DNA of 64,000 bases from Akanthomyces muscarius. Lineage: Eukaryota > Ascomycota > Sordariomycetes > Hypocreales > Cordycipitaceae. Numbering within the stretch: the stretch's first letter is position 1; each line of letters starts with the position of its first letter. A program made the position numbers and the translations under genes. The stretch covers positions 2,914,001 through 2,978,000 of the forward strand of contig NC_079244.1 in assembly GCF_028009165.1 (NCBI RefSeq), read 5' to 3'. Below are positions 27,532 through 40,285 of this stretch, in pieces. The notes beneath the pieces were generated by a model, which saw only the letters and a list, made by a program, of their open reading frames with translations, was not told the DNA's origin and did not search any database.

Positions 27532-28606
27532 ATGCCTTCCACCGCGACTGTCCGCAAGGTGTATCGCGCGGATGAACAGTCCAACCATACGCTCTTGAGC
27601 GAGCAGGAGAGGGCACGGTTGATCAAGGTACGTTGATTCGACGTCATCGCAAAGATTTGTGCTAATGATACAGTCCCATCTGCCTCCTGTTAACGATAGC
27701 CCGCCCGTTTCGAAGAAGAACAAGCAACAAAAGTCGCACCTTGGCGTGCGCCGCTTCCTGAAGAATGCGCTCTTCGTCGTCGTCTTTGCCATCATGCATG
27801 GCATCTTCTCCCTCTACATCCGTCTCCGACAGGCTTGGAACATTGTGCGCTACCAAATATCATCTGTTCTGTACTATCACCACGGTACTCCTGAATACAT
27901 TCGCAGGGACGTCAGTGGACTTCCGAAGAAGCCGAATCACCTCAGCGCCGTTCTGCGCGCTGAGGAGGACAAGCGACCCAAGGCTGACCTTGAGCGACTG
28001 ATTGACGAGGCAGCTGAGCTGGCTACTTGGACTGCCTGCGCCGAGATCCCGACACTTTCCATTTACGAGAAGACTGGTACGAATAGATCGTTTCTTCCAC
28101 GTGGTAGCCGCTAACAGTGTCTAGGAATTCTCAAGAAGCACATGCCTCGCGTCTACGAGTCCATCCTCGCCAAATTCACCCTCTACTTCGGAACACAACA
28201 CCCGTCTCTTTCTGTTACGTCACCTCACCGTGAAGCTATCGCTACTCCCGCTTCAATGAGTGCCAACCCCGCCGGTCAACTGCGAGTTCACCTGATTTCT
28301 GCCCAAGACGGCCGCGAGTCTGTTGTCGACCTCACCCGAACTCTCGCGGACATGTCCCAGAAGGGCAAGCTGTCGCCTCGCGATATCTCCATGGATCTGA
28401 TCGATGCTGAACTGTCGGAGGGTATCATGCCTGAGCCGGACCTTTTGATTCTCTTCAGCCCCTATGTCGAGCTCTCCGGCTACCCCCCCTGGCAGATTCG
28501 TCTCACCGAGATTTTCTGCCTCCAGGACAACGAGTCCTTTGGCTACCAAGTCTTCGTCAAGGCTCTCCGCAACTTCTCGAGCGCCCAATTCCGCCGCGGA
28601 AAATAG
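27532..28606 (+). CDS. NUS1: Nus1/NgBR-type subunit of dehydrodolichyl diphosphate synthase
   Basis: Partner of a catalytic cis-prenyltransferase (Rer2/Srt1 type) at the ER membrane; together they make the polyprenyl chain of dolichol for protein glycosylation. Exons 27532-27627, 27674-28076, 28125-28606; 326 residues. A basic N-terminus and one hydrophobic segment (LKNALFVVVFAIMHGIFSLY, about 66-85) anchor the protein. The degenerate cis-prenyltransferase fold follows (DLERLIDEAAELATWTACAE, LSIYEKTGILKKHM, LRVHLISAQDGRESVVDLTR, PEPDLLILFSPYVELSGYPPW). It ends in FRRGK, containing the C-terminal RxG motif that Nus1 supplies to the catalytic site. Introns are GTACGT/CAG and GTACGA/TAG. Its stop lies 46 bp from the convergent AlkB stop. 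Confidence 0.93.
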
Positions 28607-28652
28607 ATACCCAGGGATGCTTACCTCGTTCTTCCATAACAGTTGATAAACA

Positions 28653-29663
28653 TTATTCATTGCGCTGTCTCATTTCTCGTCGTATCCTGTCCCATCGATA
28701 CATTGGTCCGCGTCCGACATTGTAATTGTAGTAATTTTCTGTCCCATCTTTCGTCATGGCCCGACGGAAGGTGATGTTAATCCTTCCACCGTCCTCACTG
28801 TTCTTGCCGGTTCGCTTCGGAATGGAGTGCAGCCACCGCGACTGTGTTGTCCCGCGCATCAAAATCATGGCCCCGCTCCCCAGGGCAAGCTTCAAACTCT
28901 CCGGCGCCGTTTTGTGCTTCATCAGGAAGTCACGTTGGGCGCCTAGCGAGAATGAAGCAATCGTGGGATCTCGCCCTAGAAACCTCTCGTCATCGCTGTG
29001 GTAGGAGATGCTGTCCGCCCCGGAAGCGTAGTAGTTGACGAGGCAGAAATTGAATTTGCACCCTGTAGCAGCCTCGGTAGCCCTGCGCAATGTTTCGAGG
29101 CATTGCGGAATTGGTCGCGGAGGGTAACGGGTGTAACGGCCGTCTGCTACCAGCACTTCAGACTCGGCGTCAACGACCCGCCCGTCTTTGAATCGCGACG
29201 TTTCGTCCAAGCCGAAAACGGTCGTCCATCTGCCAGGTTAGCAAAGTCTCTCGATTCTATCGGGAGGAACGAACCTGGGCGTCTTGATTTCCGTCTCTAT
29301 GCCTCCGCGCTTGATTTTGTACTGGACTCTGTAAAACGGCAGCTCTGCTCTCAGAAACTCAAAAAGCTGACGAGCCTGCAGCTTGGGCACAAAGGGGTCA
29401 AAGTAAAGCAGATCTAAGTCTTGCTTGTCATCTATTGTCTGGCCAGGTTTGTCGGGTATGTTTGGGGGTGACAGCTCTTTTGCCAGAGTCGCTGGAAAGT
29501 CGGCAATGTCAAATGGATACGCGCTGTGCTTTGAGGTTGACACCTGCACAGGTAAGCGACGGCCGCGATGAATTGGACTGCGACATACTGGCTCAGCCTC
29601 GGCTTCACGTGGCCTCTTCGCAGACGGCGCGAAGAAAGCATCCAAAGTGCGCTTCTCGGGCAT
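28653..29663 (-). CDS. AlkB-family 2-oxoglutarate/Fe(II) dioxygenase (ALKBH2/3-like)
   Basis: Oxidative demethylase family that repairs alkylated bases such as 1-methyladenine and 3-methylcytosine. Exons (minus) 29663-29275 and 29229-28653; 321 residues. The N-terminus MPEKRTLDAFFAPSAKRPR resembles a PIP-box (PCNA-binding) pattern QxxLxxFF in relaxed form and may also act as a nuclear signal. The catalytic core shows NYYASGADSISYHSDDE with the HxD iron ligands, the distal His in SRWLHSIPKR, and the 2-oxoglutarate-binding Arg region RINITFRR. These match ALKBH2/3-type enzymes rather than ALKBH1 or the RNA enzymes. The splice AG/A restores TPRWTTVFGLDETSRF. Whether DNA or RNA is the main substrate is not decided by sequence alone. 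Confidence 0.9.
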
Positions 29664-29874
29664 TTTTTATGATTCGAATCTCTAGAAAGTGGTGATGTAA
29701 GTGATGACTTCGCGTGTGGCGGGGCACGGTAGTGTAGATGTCTTGTGGGGTGAATCTCGCCACACATCGCGCCTCCAAGTCGAAAAGCGAAGTACATTGA
29801 ACATTAATCTTCCCTAATATTTCATAATTAGAGATGCTCTTCTCGTCTCGTACGTCTCCAGGATTCTCTGCACC

Positions 29875-30673
29875 CTAGTTTGCCAATTCATGCACTGGCT
29901 GGGGCGGCAGTTCTGCGGCCCTCTGCTGAGCTGTTGGGCTGGAGTACGAATACTGACCAGGACTCTGCGACTTGGGGTCATAGTTTCCGGTGTTGGTATC
30001 ACTGAGTTCAGAAATTGCGCTTTTGTATCCTCTCGAGCGTCGCTTGTACAGGAACGCAAGGGCCGCCAGGGATGCCAGCAGTGCAGCTCCCATTGTTCCA
30101 CCGACCGCCCCTCCGATCACAGCTCCATTGCTCCTTGGGCATTCTGCCGCGATCGACGACGAATTCAAATTCGGTGTTGCAGTCGGCGTAATTGTTGATG
30201 ATGTCGCTGCTGCCGTCGCCCCCGATGATACCGTCACCGTCTTGGCGGCCACCATGAGTTTTCCCAAGCCAGTTGTGATGAGGGCACTCGATTCAGTGCA
30301 GCAATTCCCCGAGGTGCCAAAGTCTCGACAGCAGTATACTCCTCGGGCGCACTCTAGAACGTCCAAGCTGTTGGCACCTTTGTGGGAGGCTGTTCAAGTC
30401 AGCGCTGGATTGTTTCTGAGCGACAGCAGGACACCTACGGGGATTGCACAATTGTGCACAGTCTTTCGCCTTGCCCGTTTTGTCCGTACAACCATTAATG
30501 TACATGGAGCCCTCGTAGTCATCTGTTTGGGAGTAACAGACACCTGAGCCCATGCAGATATCTGGGTTCGACTTGTCGAGCATGCAGCATGGACTGTTCT
30601 CAGCATCTGGATTGCATGGCGCGAAACCTTCGGGCATTTCGTTGCCGCTAATCCAGTAGCACTTTTTGCTCAT
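29875..30673 (-). CDS. Cysteine-rich single-pass membrane protein, function unknown
   Basis: Exons (minus) 30673-30439 and 30389-29875 (intron with GTAGGT donor, GCTGAC branch, CAG) encode 249 residues. The N-terminal half holds regularly spaced cysteines, including adjacent pairs (SPCCMLDKSNPDICMGSGVC, QLCNPPSHKG, LECARGVYCC, GNCCTES). A Ser/Thr-rich stalk follows, then a Gly/Ala-rich transmembrane helix (GAVIGGAVGGTMGAALLASL into ALAFLYKRR) and a Tyr/Pro/Gln cytosolic tail. No cleavable signal peptide precedes the first Cys, so the protein may insert through its internal helix, N-terminus outside. This architecture recurs in filamentous ascomycetes in large lineage-specific families, but no member has a role that I can name. 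Possibilities include a cell-surface sensor or adhesion-like protein; this is speculative. Confidence 0.75.
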
Positions 30674-31723
30674 CCTGTCGCCTGAAGGGAATACGCAGCT
30701 AGTCGGTGATGATGCTGTTAATCAGTCGTCGTGAATGGGGTCAAGGAGCAGAACCACCGAAGGTCTGAATCGGCCAGCGGCTGCGAGGCCCGCATTGGGG
30801 TATATAAACAGGCAGTGCATGCATATTCAGCTCCGGAACATTGGCCGTTGCGAGCAGGCAACAGGCCTTCGCATTCGTTAAAAGTGAATCAGGCTGGAGC
30901 GATCAGCGCAACACGATCCGTTCGGAGCCTTATTCGATATTGGGGCGAGTCAGCCTTCTCTGCACGAAGTAGCAATATTCGGGGTTTACGTGCAGAAACG
31001 CCGGTAGGCATTTCAATATCTGTTAATTACGAGTTACAACTGGTAGAGCGCAACCTACCCCTGCCATTTGCGTCCCGCTCGACGATGTACTTTTTCGTGC
31101 GCATCGCCGCTCAGAATAACCAAGGAGTAGAAGATCACTTGCCAATTCGCGATTCAACACATTTTTAAGCTTGGAAAGGTTTCTACGAATGAAGTATTGG
31201 GATTTTATTGTTTATTCGGCAGTCGTGTAAATCAATATGTCAATGTCGTCTCGCGTGGAATGAAATCAGGCTCGGGGTTCTTGCAATTAGCGCCGCCCTG
31301 GCCCCTGTTGCGTGACTACCGGCAACCAGTCGTGCATGTCTGCGCCTTGTTTTCATTTTCGGCTGGATTTGAAAAGGTGAAGTCGCCGACAGGATGCAAA
31401 GGAAGTCTGTGCCCGATGTCTCACACAATCCCGGGCTGAGTAGGTACGCTTTCCCGTGAGGCAGCCAGCGACCAAGCCGCGTAGCGATCCCGTATCAGCA
31501 TATGCCTTAGTCCATCATCAGGGCGTCGTAGCTCGAACCAATCGTAGATAGCCAGTTTATATCATACTGACATGCTCATCTCCATCGCTACCAGAGCCGC
31601 AGTGACAACCAGGTCGAGATGACTGCACAAGCAGACGTTGAAATTAGGTGGGGCCTGAGGCAAAAGCTGCGGCGTACCACCGAAATTTGACAGCACCGAC
31701 TCATCCCTGCAAGCATTTTAGAC
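30674..31723. promoter_or_regulatory. Divergent upstream region of the Cys-rich membrane protein and TRM5
   Basis: 1.05 kb with no gene I can support. It is compositionally mixed, and short frames inside show no domain-like pattern. Confidence 0.45.
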
Positions 31724-33339
31724 ATGGAGGTACGAAGATATCAACCCAATCCTGCTTGCCAAGAAATGGAGTAAAAATCTAATGCCGTCCAGGACTCCTC
31801 GCCAGCTCAAGAAATGAACCTGTTTCGCGCCCCCGCGGCGGCTAGGGCTGCCAAAACCCTGGACAGGGCCCTCTTTGCACGCACCGTTCCTTCAGCGGCC
31901 GTTTCTGTGCGGGAGAACAAGCTGCTGTCAAAATATAGAAAGGAGCTGGAGCTCACAAGAGAGCTGTTCATTCTGCAAAATTACCAGCAGGTAGCCCCGG
32001 ACCCAGACCCTGCGTTGGCTGCCAAGGGAAATAAATGTCTTGTTCTTAAAACTCATATCAAACCGCAAGGTAAGTTCATACCTGGACCCAAAAGTAAGGT
32101 AGTTGGCTGACTTGCTTAGAACCTTCAACCTGGAGCCCAGAGCTGCAGGCAGCTTCCAAAATAGGCGACCTCAAGGTTGTGCCATATGATATTAACATCG
32201 ACTACAGCTTATGGAGCTACGGTAGGGTGCTCCTCGGTCGCCTCACAGACACGGCTGACATATATAGTTGATGTCATGAGAAGCATCCTCCCTGAGGAGC
32301 TACAAGGTGAAATTCCCTCTGGCTTTAACACAGCTGGACACGTTGGTATGTTTATCTTCCACACCAGTTCCCAAGGCATCAAGCTGACAGGATAGCTCAT
32401 CTCAACCTTCGGGATCAATATCTACCCTACAAACACATCATTGCCCAAGTCATCATAGACAAAAACCCTGGCATCAAGACGGTCATCAACAAGATTGACA
32501 ATGTTGGCACCGAGAGCGAGTTCCGAACCTTTGCGTACGAGGTGCTCGCGGGCCCCGACGACCTCGAAGTCGAGGTCAGCGAGGCCGGCTGCCACTTCAA
32601 GTTTGACTACGCCAAGGTGTACTGGAACAGCAAGCTCGGCACGGAACACCAGCGTATCACGGCGCTCTTCCAGCCCGGCGAGGTCGTCGCCGACGTTATG
32701 GCCGGCATCGGGCCCTTTGCCGTGCCCGCCGGTAAGAAGGGCGTCTTTGTCTGGGCCAACGACAAGAATCCCGCGAGCTACCGGTACCTGACGGACATAA
32801 TTCAGCGCAACAAGGTCGGCGAGTTTGTCCGGCCCTTCAACGCCGACGGCCACGGATTCATCCGGCAGGCGTGCGACGAAGTCCTCGCCGCCTCGCGCCG
32901 CGGCGACGCAGCCGTCCTCCCAGCCCCTAAGGTGTCGCGCTCCGCGCCGGCCGGCACCCCGCGGCCGGCGACCCCGCGCGTGCCTGTGCCGCCGACGATA
33001 TCGCACTTTGTCATGAATCTGCCGGCGTCGGCGATTGAGTTTCTGCACAACTTTCGCGGCATCTACCAGGGCCAGGAGGCGCTGTTTGCGCCGCACACGG
33101 CGACGCGGCTGCCGCTGGTGCACACGCACTGCTTCGCCGTCAAGGCCGACGACGCCACGCCGCTCGACGATATTTGCGACCGCATCGAAAAGGAAATTGG
33201 CGTTCGTCTAGTGCCGGGCGATGCCGAGGTCGACGGTCAGGTCTCGATCCACGAGGTGCGCGACGTGGCACCGGCGAAGCGGATGTTTTGCGCCAGCTTC
33301 CGCGTCCCGCCATCGGTTGCCTTTGCCCCTCGCTCTTGA
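31724..33339 (+). CDS. TRM5: tRNA (guanine37-N1)-methyltransferase Trm5
   Basis: Uses SAM to methylate N1 of G37 next to the anticodon, preventing frameshifts; acts in the cytosol/nucleus and mitochondria in yeast. Exons 31724-31729, 31793-32069, 32120-32221, 32268-32345, 32396-33339; 468 residues. The first coding exon is just ATG GAG, spliced to GAC TCC to give MEDSSPAQEMNLFRAP. The alternative start is the Met at 31814. The N-terminal domain (KLLSKYRKELELTRELF) and D2 domain (AHLNLRDQYLPYKHIIAQV, DKNPGIKTVINKID) precede the Rossmann methyltransferase core. Motif I is VVADVMAGIGPFAVPA; next come VWANDKNPASYRYL, FNADGHGF and the catalytic/anticodon-side HFVMNLPASAIEFL. A Pro/Ala-rich insertion at about 325-350 lies before the NLP motif. 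Family assignment is very secure. Confidence 0.94.
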
Positions 33340-34989
33340 GCGGTCCTTATCTATCGACGATCAAGCTCAATTCGGGCAATTGTCTTGTGACGAGAGACTG
33401 TGGAAACATCCCCAATGGAAACGGTTGTTCTTATCATTCTTGAACAGCCTGACAGACATGGATGGACAAAAATAAACGCAAATTCTCTTTCTATGGCCGT
33501 GTTATGTATAGAGCTGCACGACACCGATAAGAGAGGAGGAGCGGTTCAGACGAAAAGTGTCATACTATTTCATTGATATGTATATAAGGTGGCGAAGGTG
33601 TGCGGGGAGTGCGGAGTGCAGGAGAAGCAGAGACGACATCTATCTTGTGTTCTATATCAGAGGGGATACGACCAGGTGCCGGAGGCATAGACATTATCCC
33701 CGTTCATGTACGGCTCAATGGGGATGGTGTGCCATGCCACACGGCGGTGTCGGAGAGAGGTCCACGCGAGACGAGATGGGTTAACAGCGGCACAGTGGCT
33801 CTCATTTGTGTCTGCAGAAGAAACGGCGATGTTTCTCAAAACGGGAAGAGCTGAAAGGGAGTTTCGATGCGCCGATGCATGACGAAGCTGCAGTTTCATG
33901 TGGTGGTTGCGCAGACGCCCGGCGTCGACGTGGACAGTCTTGGGGGGGAAAGAAAAGGAAAATGGAGCGGCCGAGTATAATGCAGAGCAGATATACCACC
34001 TTGCGGTCGGCAGCGCAGGGACGACCTGCGGCGGCTTCTTGTATAAATATCCATGGCCTTGAATAATCAAAACATGATTTGATGAATCACGAAACCAGAC
34101 GCGAGATTTCGTAGCAAATTCGTGCGATTCGGACAGAAATAGCTTTCTCCCTTTACACAATGCTTTTGGCTTGAGCCCGTACCAGGACATGATGCTCCGT
34201 TGGAGTGCGGCCCGACATGAAGCCCTCTCTCTCTTGGGCTGTCAGGGGTGACGTTGCAGCTACGACACCGGTGTGTCTACGTGCATGTCCTCACTCGCAT
34301 GCATAGCTTTGCGACGGGATGCGGCTGCGGTCTCGGACCATATGGATCAACCGTTGAGAATAATGCTGCTTGAGGAATACGCACAATCTGGGGCATTCTT
34401 TTGAAAAGGCACAACATGTGCACGTAGAGACTGTAGATACCGGCGAAAGGAGAGGTTGTGGATATGGGAACGGGGACAAGAAAGATTACGCAATATTCTT
34501 GGGCATGCCAACTCTCTCCCGGAATCATTAAATTTGTAAGACTTACCCTCTAGCTGACATGATCCCACGTCCATAAGATTTGTGATACTGCGAGGTCCGT
34601 ATATCACAGCCTTCCCAGCGAAGGGCACGCTTCGACCGAGACGGCAAAGACATCACGACGGCCGTCTCGCAGCCCTCTCGCCCTTTCTTTGGTCGCGTGA
34701 GAGCTTCGATAGCTGCACGCTTCACCGCGAGGCTATTCTACTATTGTTCAGCCATCGTCAGTCTGACAAGAGCCCGTGGCAGGGAAGCACAGCAGTGCAA
34801 CCAAGGCGCATTGTTTCCGAACCAAGTAGACAAACCCAAATGGGTCTCGTCATTCTCGTTAAATACGCTTCTTTCGCCCGCTAATTGGCAATTGCAGCCC
34901 ATGATACAGCTCATCATTGGCTCTGTTGTTCCAGGTGGCTATATGCCTGTGACCGTCTGCTCAAAGGTTTCACGACAGAACTCCCCTCT

Positions 34990-35014
34990 CCCCCCCCCCC
35001 CCCCCCCCCCCCCC
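34990..35014. repeat. 25-nt poly(C) tract
   Basis: An uninterrupted run of 25 C on the plus strand (G on the minus strand) in the gene-free region. The minus-strand G-run could form G-quadruplex structures. The length of such runs is often unreliable in sequencing. Confidence 0.9.
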
Positions 35015-35533
35015 GAGCCTCCCGTGAGCAAGAGGTGCTCCTCCGATATGCGGGTGTGCCCGACCCAAGATGAAAGTTTGTAGTGTTAAGCTAGGCCCGG
35101 TTCTTCTTTTGGAGAAAAACGATATTAGTATGACAAAATCTTGACTCGTTTTGTATAATCTCACTACATGCAGCATAATGAAAACGACCGGGTACACCAG
35201 CCCTGGGCGTGTTCACCGACGAGCTCCTGGCCATAAGAAGAGCATAAGAAAAGCATAAGAAGAGTTAGCTACAGGTATATCTCTTTTCTCCGCATTCATA
35301 TCATGGAAATACGGCATCACCCAGCCCCTCCATGTTTCAGATTCCGTACAAGAAAAAAGTAAAGGTTCATTTCCTTACTGGCCACGGGTGTCCGTACACG
35401 CCCGCCAACGAATTGGCCATCCATGTCCCATCACCCTGGGGGGTCCTCTACCCAGCGGCCGTTATTTTTTCGCCGATCTCGCGTCGGAAAAGCCCATCTG
35501 CAGGCCGCCGCGAGCCCCAGATTAAATTCCCTG

Positions 35534-35557
35534 ATTTATTTATTTATTTATTTATTT
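35534..35557. repeat. ATTT tetranucleotide microsatellite (x6)
   Basis: Six perfect ATTT units in the gene-free region. Confidence 0.95.
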
Positions 35558-38500
35558 CAAGTAACCCAATTTTTTCCCCTCTCTTACATACTCACCCCTC
35601 TGCTGTGGCTTGCGTCTGCTTGGCGTTGACACGCAATCGTGGAGGCTGTATCAGAGACCAGACAAGAACCACGTTTCCCCCGCGTAGTCATGCATCATCC
35701 ATTCGATCATATCATCCAAGGCAGCAGCGGCGGCGGCGGCACCTTTGTCTATCAGTTCATCTACAGATTACGCGCCCGGTTTTCTCTTCTATCGCCTCGC
35801 ATTGCATGCCCGCTCTCCGCATATCGGAAGTGCGAGGAGTATGATAGCGCCAATCTGTGTGCTCTTATCATGATAAGTTCCAACTTTGGCTTATCCCCCA
35901 GTTCCCCGGGCCGACAGGTGTATGTGTGTGTGTGTGGATGTGCTGTGTTATCTTTTTTTATTTAGCACACACACTCACACAAGTGCCTATCAGGCTCCCC
36001 AACTAGCTTGCGCCGCAATATGTCGCAGACTGCATAGATAGATTACTCAAGGCATGAACAAAGCCCCGTCAAAGATTAAAACAACTAATTTGCCACTGTT
36101 GGCATCGCTGCGGCACTGGCACTTGCCAAGGGCGACGCGCCACAATCCCACATCACAACGCACACACTGGTACAATGCATGCCGGGCAATAGGCCGTGGG
36201 ACCGCATCTGAGGCTCCCATCGACCCACTGTTGACAATATCCCGGCCACACGGGGACGTTGCGCCGCCGCGCCAGTCGATGCCTTCACCTGTCCTCCAAC
36301 AGGGGTGCGTTCTATTCGGGGTGTGTGTAGGTGGGATGGTGTGAGCATGGCGTGTGGGTGCACGCCAATTGCGTATGGGAAATTGGGTAAAATTTTGGCG
36401 GGTTTTGCGAGAATTACGATATATCGCTCACAAAAGACATGAGAGCTGTTTCAGACCAAATGCCTCGTTAGCCCGAGACGGTAAGCTGCTAAGGAAAGAC
36501 GCGGCGAGGCTAGGCCGGGTCGCGAAAAGCGTATTCCTCTTCTTCTATTTTAGCAAATGGCGCCCTTTGTCCAATGATCTTGGACACGTCACGGCTGGAG
36601 GGGAGCTTCTCCGAATCCAATGCACATACGAGACAATGCAAAAACGGGCTGGACTCCAGTCCGCTGCATTATGCAGCTATCCATGTCGTTAGCAGCGCCA
36701 CGCAGAGCTTAAAATATGCACCTGCAAGGTCCAATAAGCGGACGGCCAGAAGGGCCGGTGGATGTGGCTCATAGTCGAAAACCATCCCATCGAGTCTTTC
36801 TTGATTAATGAAAATTGGCGCTGACCATTTTACAAAGTTGTGTGGATTGCCATGTTTCGATTCAACGTCTTGCCCAGTTTTGATCTCCGGGTAGACCCAA
36901 TTGAGGGCTGTGCGGACAAGAGAGATCCGCATGATCCGACATTGATGTAAGAAAACTGGACATGGCGAGAATGTCAACGTATAATAAGCGGAGGAAGGGG
37001 TGGATTATATGCACAACATCAAGTTTTGGCCTATTTCCATACTTGATTGTAGTAGAGCTGTCGTTTACCGGTACGAGTGCAGTCAAGTGCAGTCTTAATG
37101 CATCATGATTGGCAACGAAAAGCTGGACACAGTGGCTTGACGCTTTCTCGCTCGAGACCCAAAGTACGGTAGCATCTTGTCCAGCCGCAGGTGGCTAAGC
37201 TGGTTGGAGGATAGCTGTTGCGCCGATCGACAAGCCACGACGCTTACTTGCCAACGAAACAAAGGCATTCAATCGCAAGCCTTTTCATGATAGTATGCGC
37301 CACAACCTTCGGGTCGCTTTTCGGGCTCTTCAGTTCTGACAGTCTGGCACACAAAGCTGATACCCTCCATTCAACTGAGCACGGAAGTGAGAGGGCCAGG
37401 TCATGTCGCCCTCGTACCAATGAACTCTGTGCGGGACAGCTGTCAGAGTTCAATGGAGAACCCTGTGGTGAGACAGGAAGATTGGCCTTCAAATCAATCA
37501 CGCTACGAAATCGGTGTCTTTCAATTTTGGAAGTGATGGCCAGGCGTTGGCGGTGAGAAGCGCTACTGGTAGCTTGAGCGCAACGCAGGTGGCCTCGCGC
37601 ACACACGGGGCGCGATGGTGCCATTCATTGGCACAGCAAGTAAGTCTAGACACAGAGTGCCTGGCGCGGCCTAGTAAGCAAGCCATACCAACTGGTGCCT
37701 GAGCGATTGCTAGCCAGGTGGCCAATGTGTAGCAGGCTTGCAGTTGTATGCCAAAGTGGTTGCGCCCGCCTTCTCATTTGGCACAGTCAATGTGACGCTG
37801 TGCGTGTGGTGGTATATGTATGTGTTGACCGGTGAGAGGGTCGTATCAGGGGCCGTTTGTTGGACATTATGTGTTTGTACAGCGTGAAAGAGGGGGATGG
37901 TTGGAGCACCGAGGCAGCTCTAGATAGCCGCATGCAGAGAGCATTACTAGGCAAGACGTAGTAGGCTCTCGTCCGAACTGTTTTTATTAGGTGAGGATAT
38001 TGCGGGAGATTTCGGGCCCCGGGCGATGAACGCTACACCCCCCGCCGCCCGGCGCCGAGGAATACGGGCATGTGGATCGAGAGGGTAGGCGGCTGCAAGT
38101 GGTTCAACGGAGACATGCAATGTAGTGACATTTGCATGCAGAAAGGGACTGTGGTGTATCGTTTGCGAATCGGAGGGTTTGTGGTGGGTTGGACCTGTGC
38201 AGTGCTCGACAGACGCAGATAGCCCAAGGCGGGCATGGCGGGGTGATGTGATTATCAGGGCGCTTTGAGACAAGCATGAGGTCAGTATCACAAGATAAGT
38301 GAGGCGAACCGGTCGAAAAGAAAACGGAAGCTAGTCACGCGGATCGATGCAGAGATGGAAATAGATGTCCAGATGGTCAAACCGGTGGTGGCGCGAAAGA
38401 AGACGCCTGCTCCGAAGATGGCGACGGGTCGACTGGGTCTAGATTGGACTGGGGATCGCGGGACGGGGCTATCCAGGGTGGGAAGAGATGGCAGGCCGGG

Positions 38501-38690
38501 GATTGGTCCTCCCTCCCATTTGCATGGTTTTGTGAATCTGAAGCGGAGATGATGTTTGCTTAATTAATATGGCCGGTTGATGGCGAGGGCCAGAGACGAC
38601 GATTAGGATGTCGAGCGGGAGGTCCTGGACGCAGCGCTAAAACGGAAGGAACGAGGCTTGGGAGTTTCAGTGGACCCCTCACTGTCTACC

Positions 38691-38708
38691 TACCAGTAGT
38701 TACTGGTA
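38691..38708. repeat. Inverted repeat TACCAGTA-GT-TACTGGTA
   Basis: Two perfect 8-bp inverted arms separated by two bases. Related CTACC/GGTAG and TACTG words lie in the following 60 bp (to about 38761). The same arms recur at 39592-39599, 44679-44709 and 45086-45093. Confidence 0.85.
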
Positions 38709-39591
38709 GTACCTCTCACCACCAGATATCTGTAGGTAGTTGTTACTGGGTTTTCTACTGGCACATGGCTCTGATGGCACGCCACCACCATCAGGCGCAT
38801 CTTGGACAACGGGCCTTCAGGCTGCAGCTAGCAAATTTGCACATCCACCTCGCCCTGCTTCCTGCGCAGCGTTTTGGCCGCCGGGGCCTGCACAGCAAGA
38901 TACGGACCGGCCGAGGACTCGTTGTGTGTTGCCGTGGAGGTATCGAGACGGCTTGACAAACAGCCCTGCACCTGTCATTGTGTACAGTACGGTTACATCT
39001 GAATTCAACTGGCAGAGACGCCACTCGGGGTGGCCCCTAGTCCCCGCAGGCATGGTATTCAGTAAATAGATGGGATCAAAGTTTGTATAATTCCTAGTAC
39101 TCGGTAGGTTGAAGCAAGAGACGATCCATAAACTTTATTACTGGCACGCAGGGTTTTCTGTGTGTGTATTTTTATAGGTGGACAGGGCATTCCAACCAAT
39201 ACCCGTAATGCCGCCGAAAACAGGTCTCAGCAAAACACAACAAAAAAAGAGGACGAGTCAAAACGGACAGAAGGAAAACAACAACTTGAATCCTTCCACA
39301 GTGCCGTGGCGCGAAGCAGAATTTTCAAGAATTTTTATTTTATTCCCGTGTGCGGATGTTGACACCAGTGGCAATATCCAGGCCGTAGCAAGCCGGACTT
39401 GCTCTGGAGTCTGGGAGAGCGCCCCACTCCCAGCAGAGTACAGCTGAGAGTCCTCACGTACTACCAGGGCGAGGAGACAGCGAGAAAAAAAAACGTTTCT
39501 TTTGACAATTTTACTCGGGAACCCTCTTATCCCTGCTAGCTTGGTCTTTTTCTTGTCGAGTCTGGCTGGCGGGTCTCGAACTGACCAAGCC

Positions 39592-39599
39592 TACCAGTA
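39592..39599 (+). repeat. TACCAGTA motif copy
   Basis: Single copy of the recurrent 8-mer in the gene-free region upstream of the Reg1-like gene. Confidence 0.7.
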
Positions 39600-40285
39600 G
39601 CGCCAAATGCTGCGGCACAGCTGTTATCCGGAGGGGGAGGACATGGCCATGGCGCTGAAGCGTTTGTAAAAGGGAGGAGCAAAAAAAAAATGAAAGGCGC
39701 GGGGAAAAGGGGTGGCTTGGAACAAGAAAAAGTCTACTGTTGATCATGAGGTTGGATTCGTGTTTCCTGCCCCTTGTTCCGTGCTGCAACGCGGAGGCGG
39801 TGGTGGTCTCATAGAGATATATAGCATGGAGAGAATTATTAGTCGCAGCCTGCGGTTTGTGCCAGTATCAGTTGGTAGTTGGTAGGTATGGCGAGCCGTA
39901 AGATGGCAACTGCTGCGAGTCACGCAACCATGTTGTTCGGTTTCGTTTGCGGCCAGGATTCCCCGCTTCTGGGGCCTGTGTGACTGACTTTACAGGGCAT
40001 GGGTGCTGGGATGGGCTGGGACCCAGCCTGCTGGAAAGGGCAAGTACACGCTTTCGAAGCCCTGTACGGAGTAAGAAAAGGGAATGATAAAAAGGAACAA
40101 GCAATTACCTGCCAGTATCCCGGATGTACTTGAATTGGGCCTGGCCTGACTTCAGCTTGATTGTCGCTCCTCGGACCAAAATACTCCTTCACAGCTACTC
40201 GACAGAATCCGCCGATGACATGATTGAGTCGATATTGGCCGCGTTCCCTGCAATTGGACCTGGGTTGCGCCATGCAATGCACCGC

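Noticed and set aside
33657..34190. 177-residue minus-strand frame downstream of TRM5
   Set aside because: No recognisable motifs and amino-acid composition like random translation; not called a gene.
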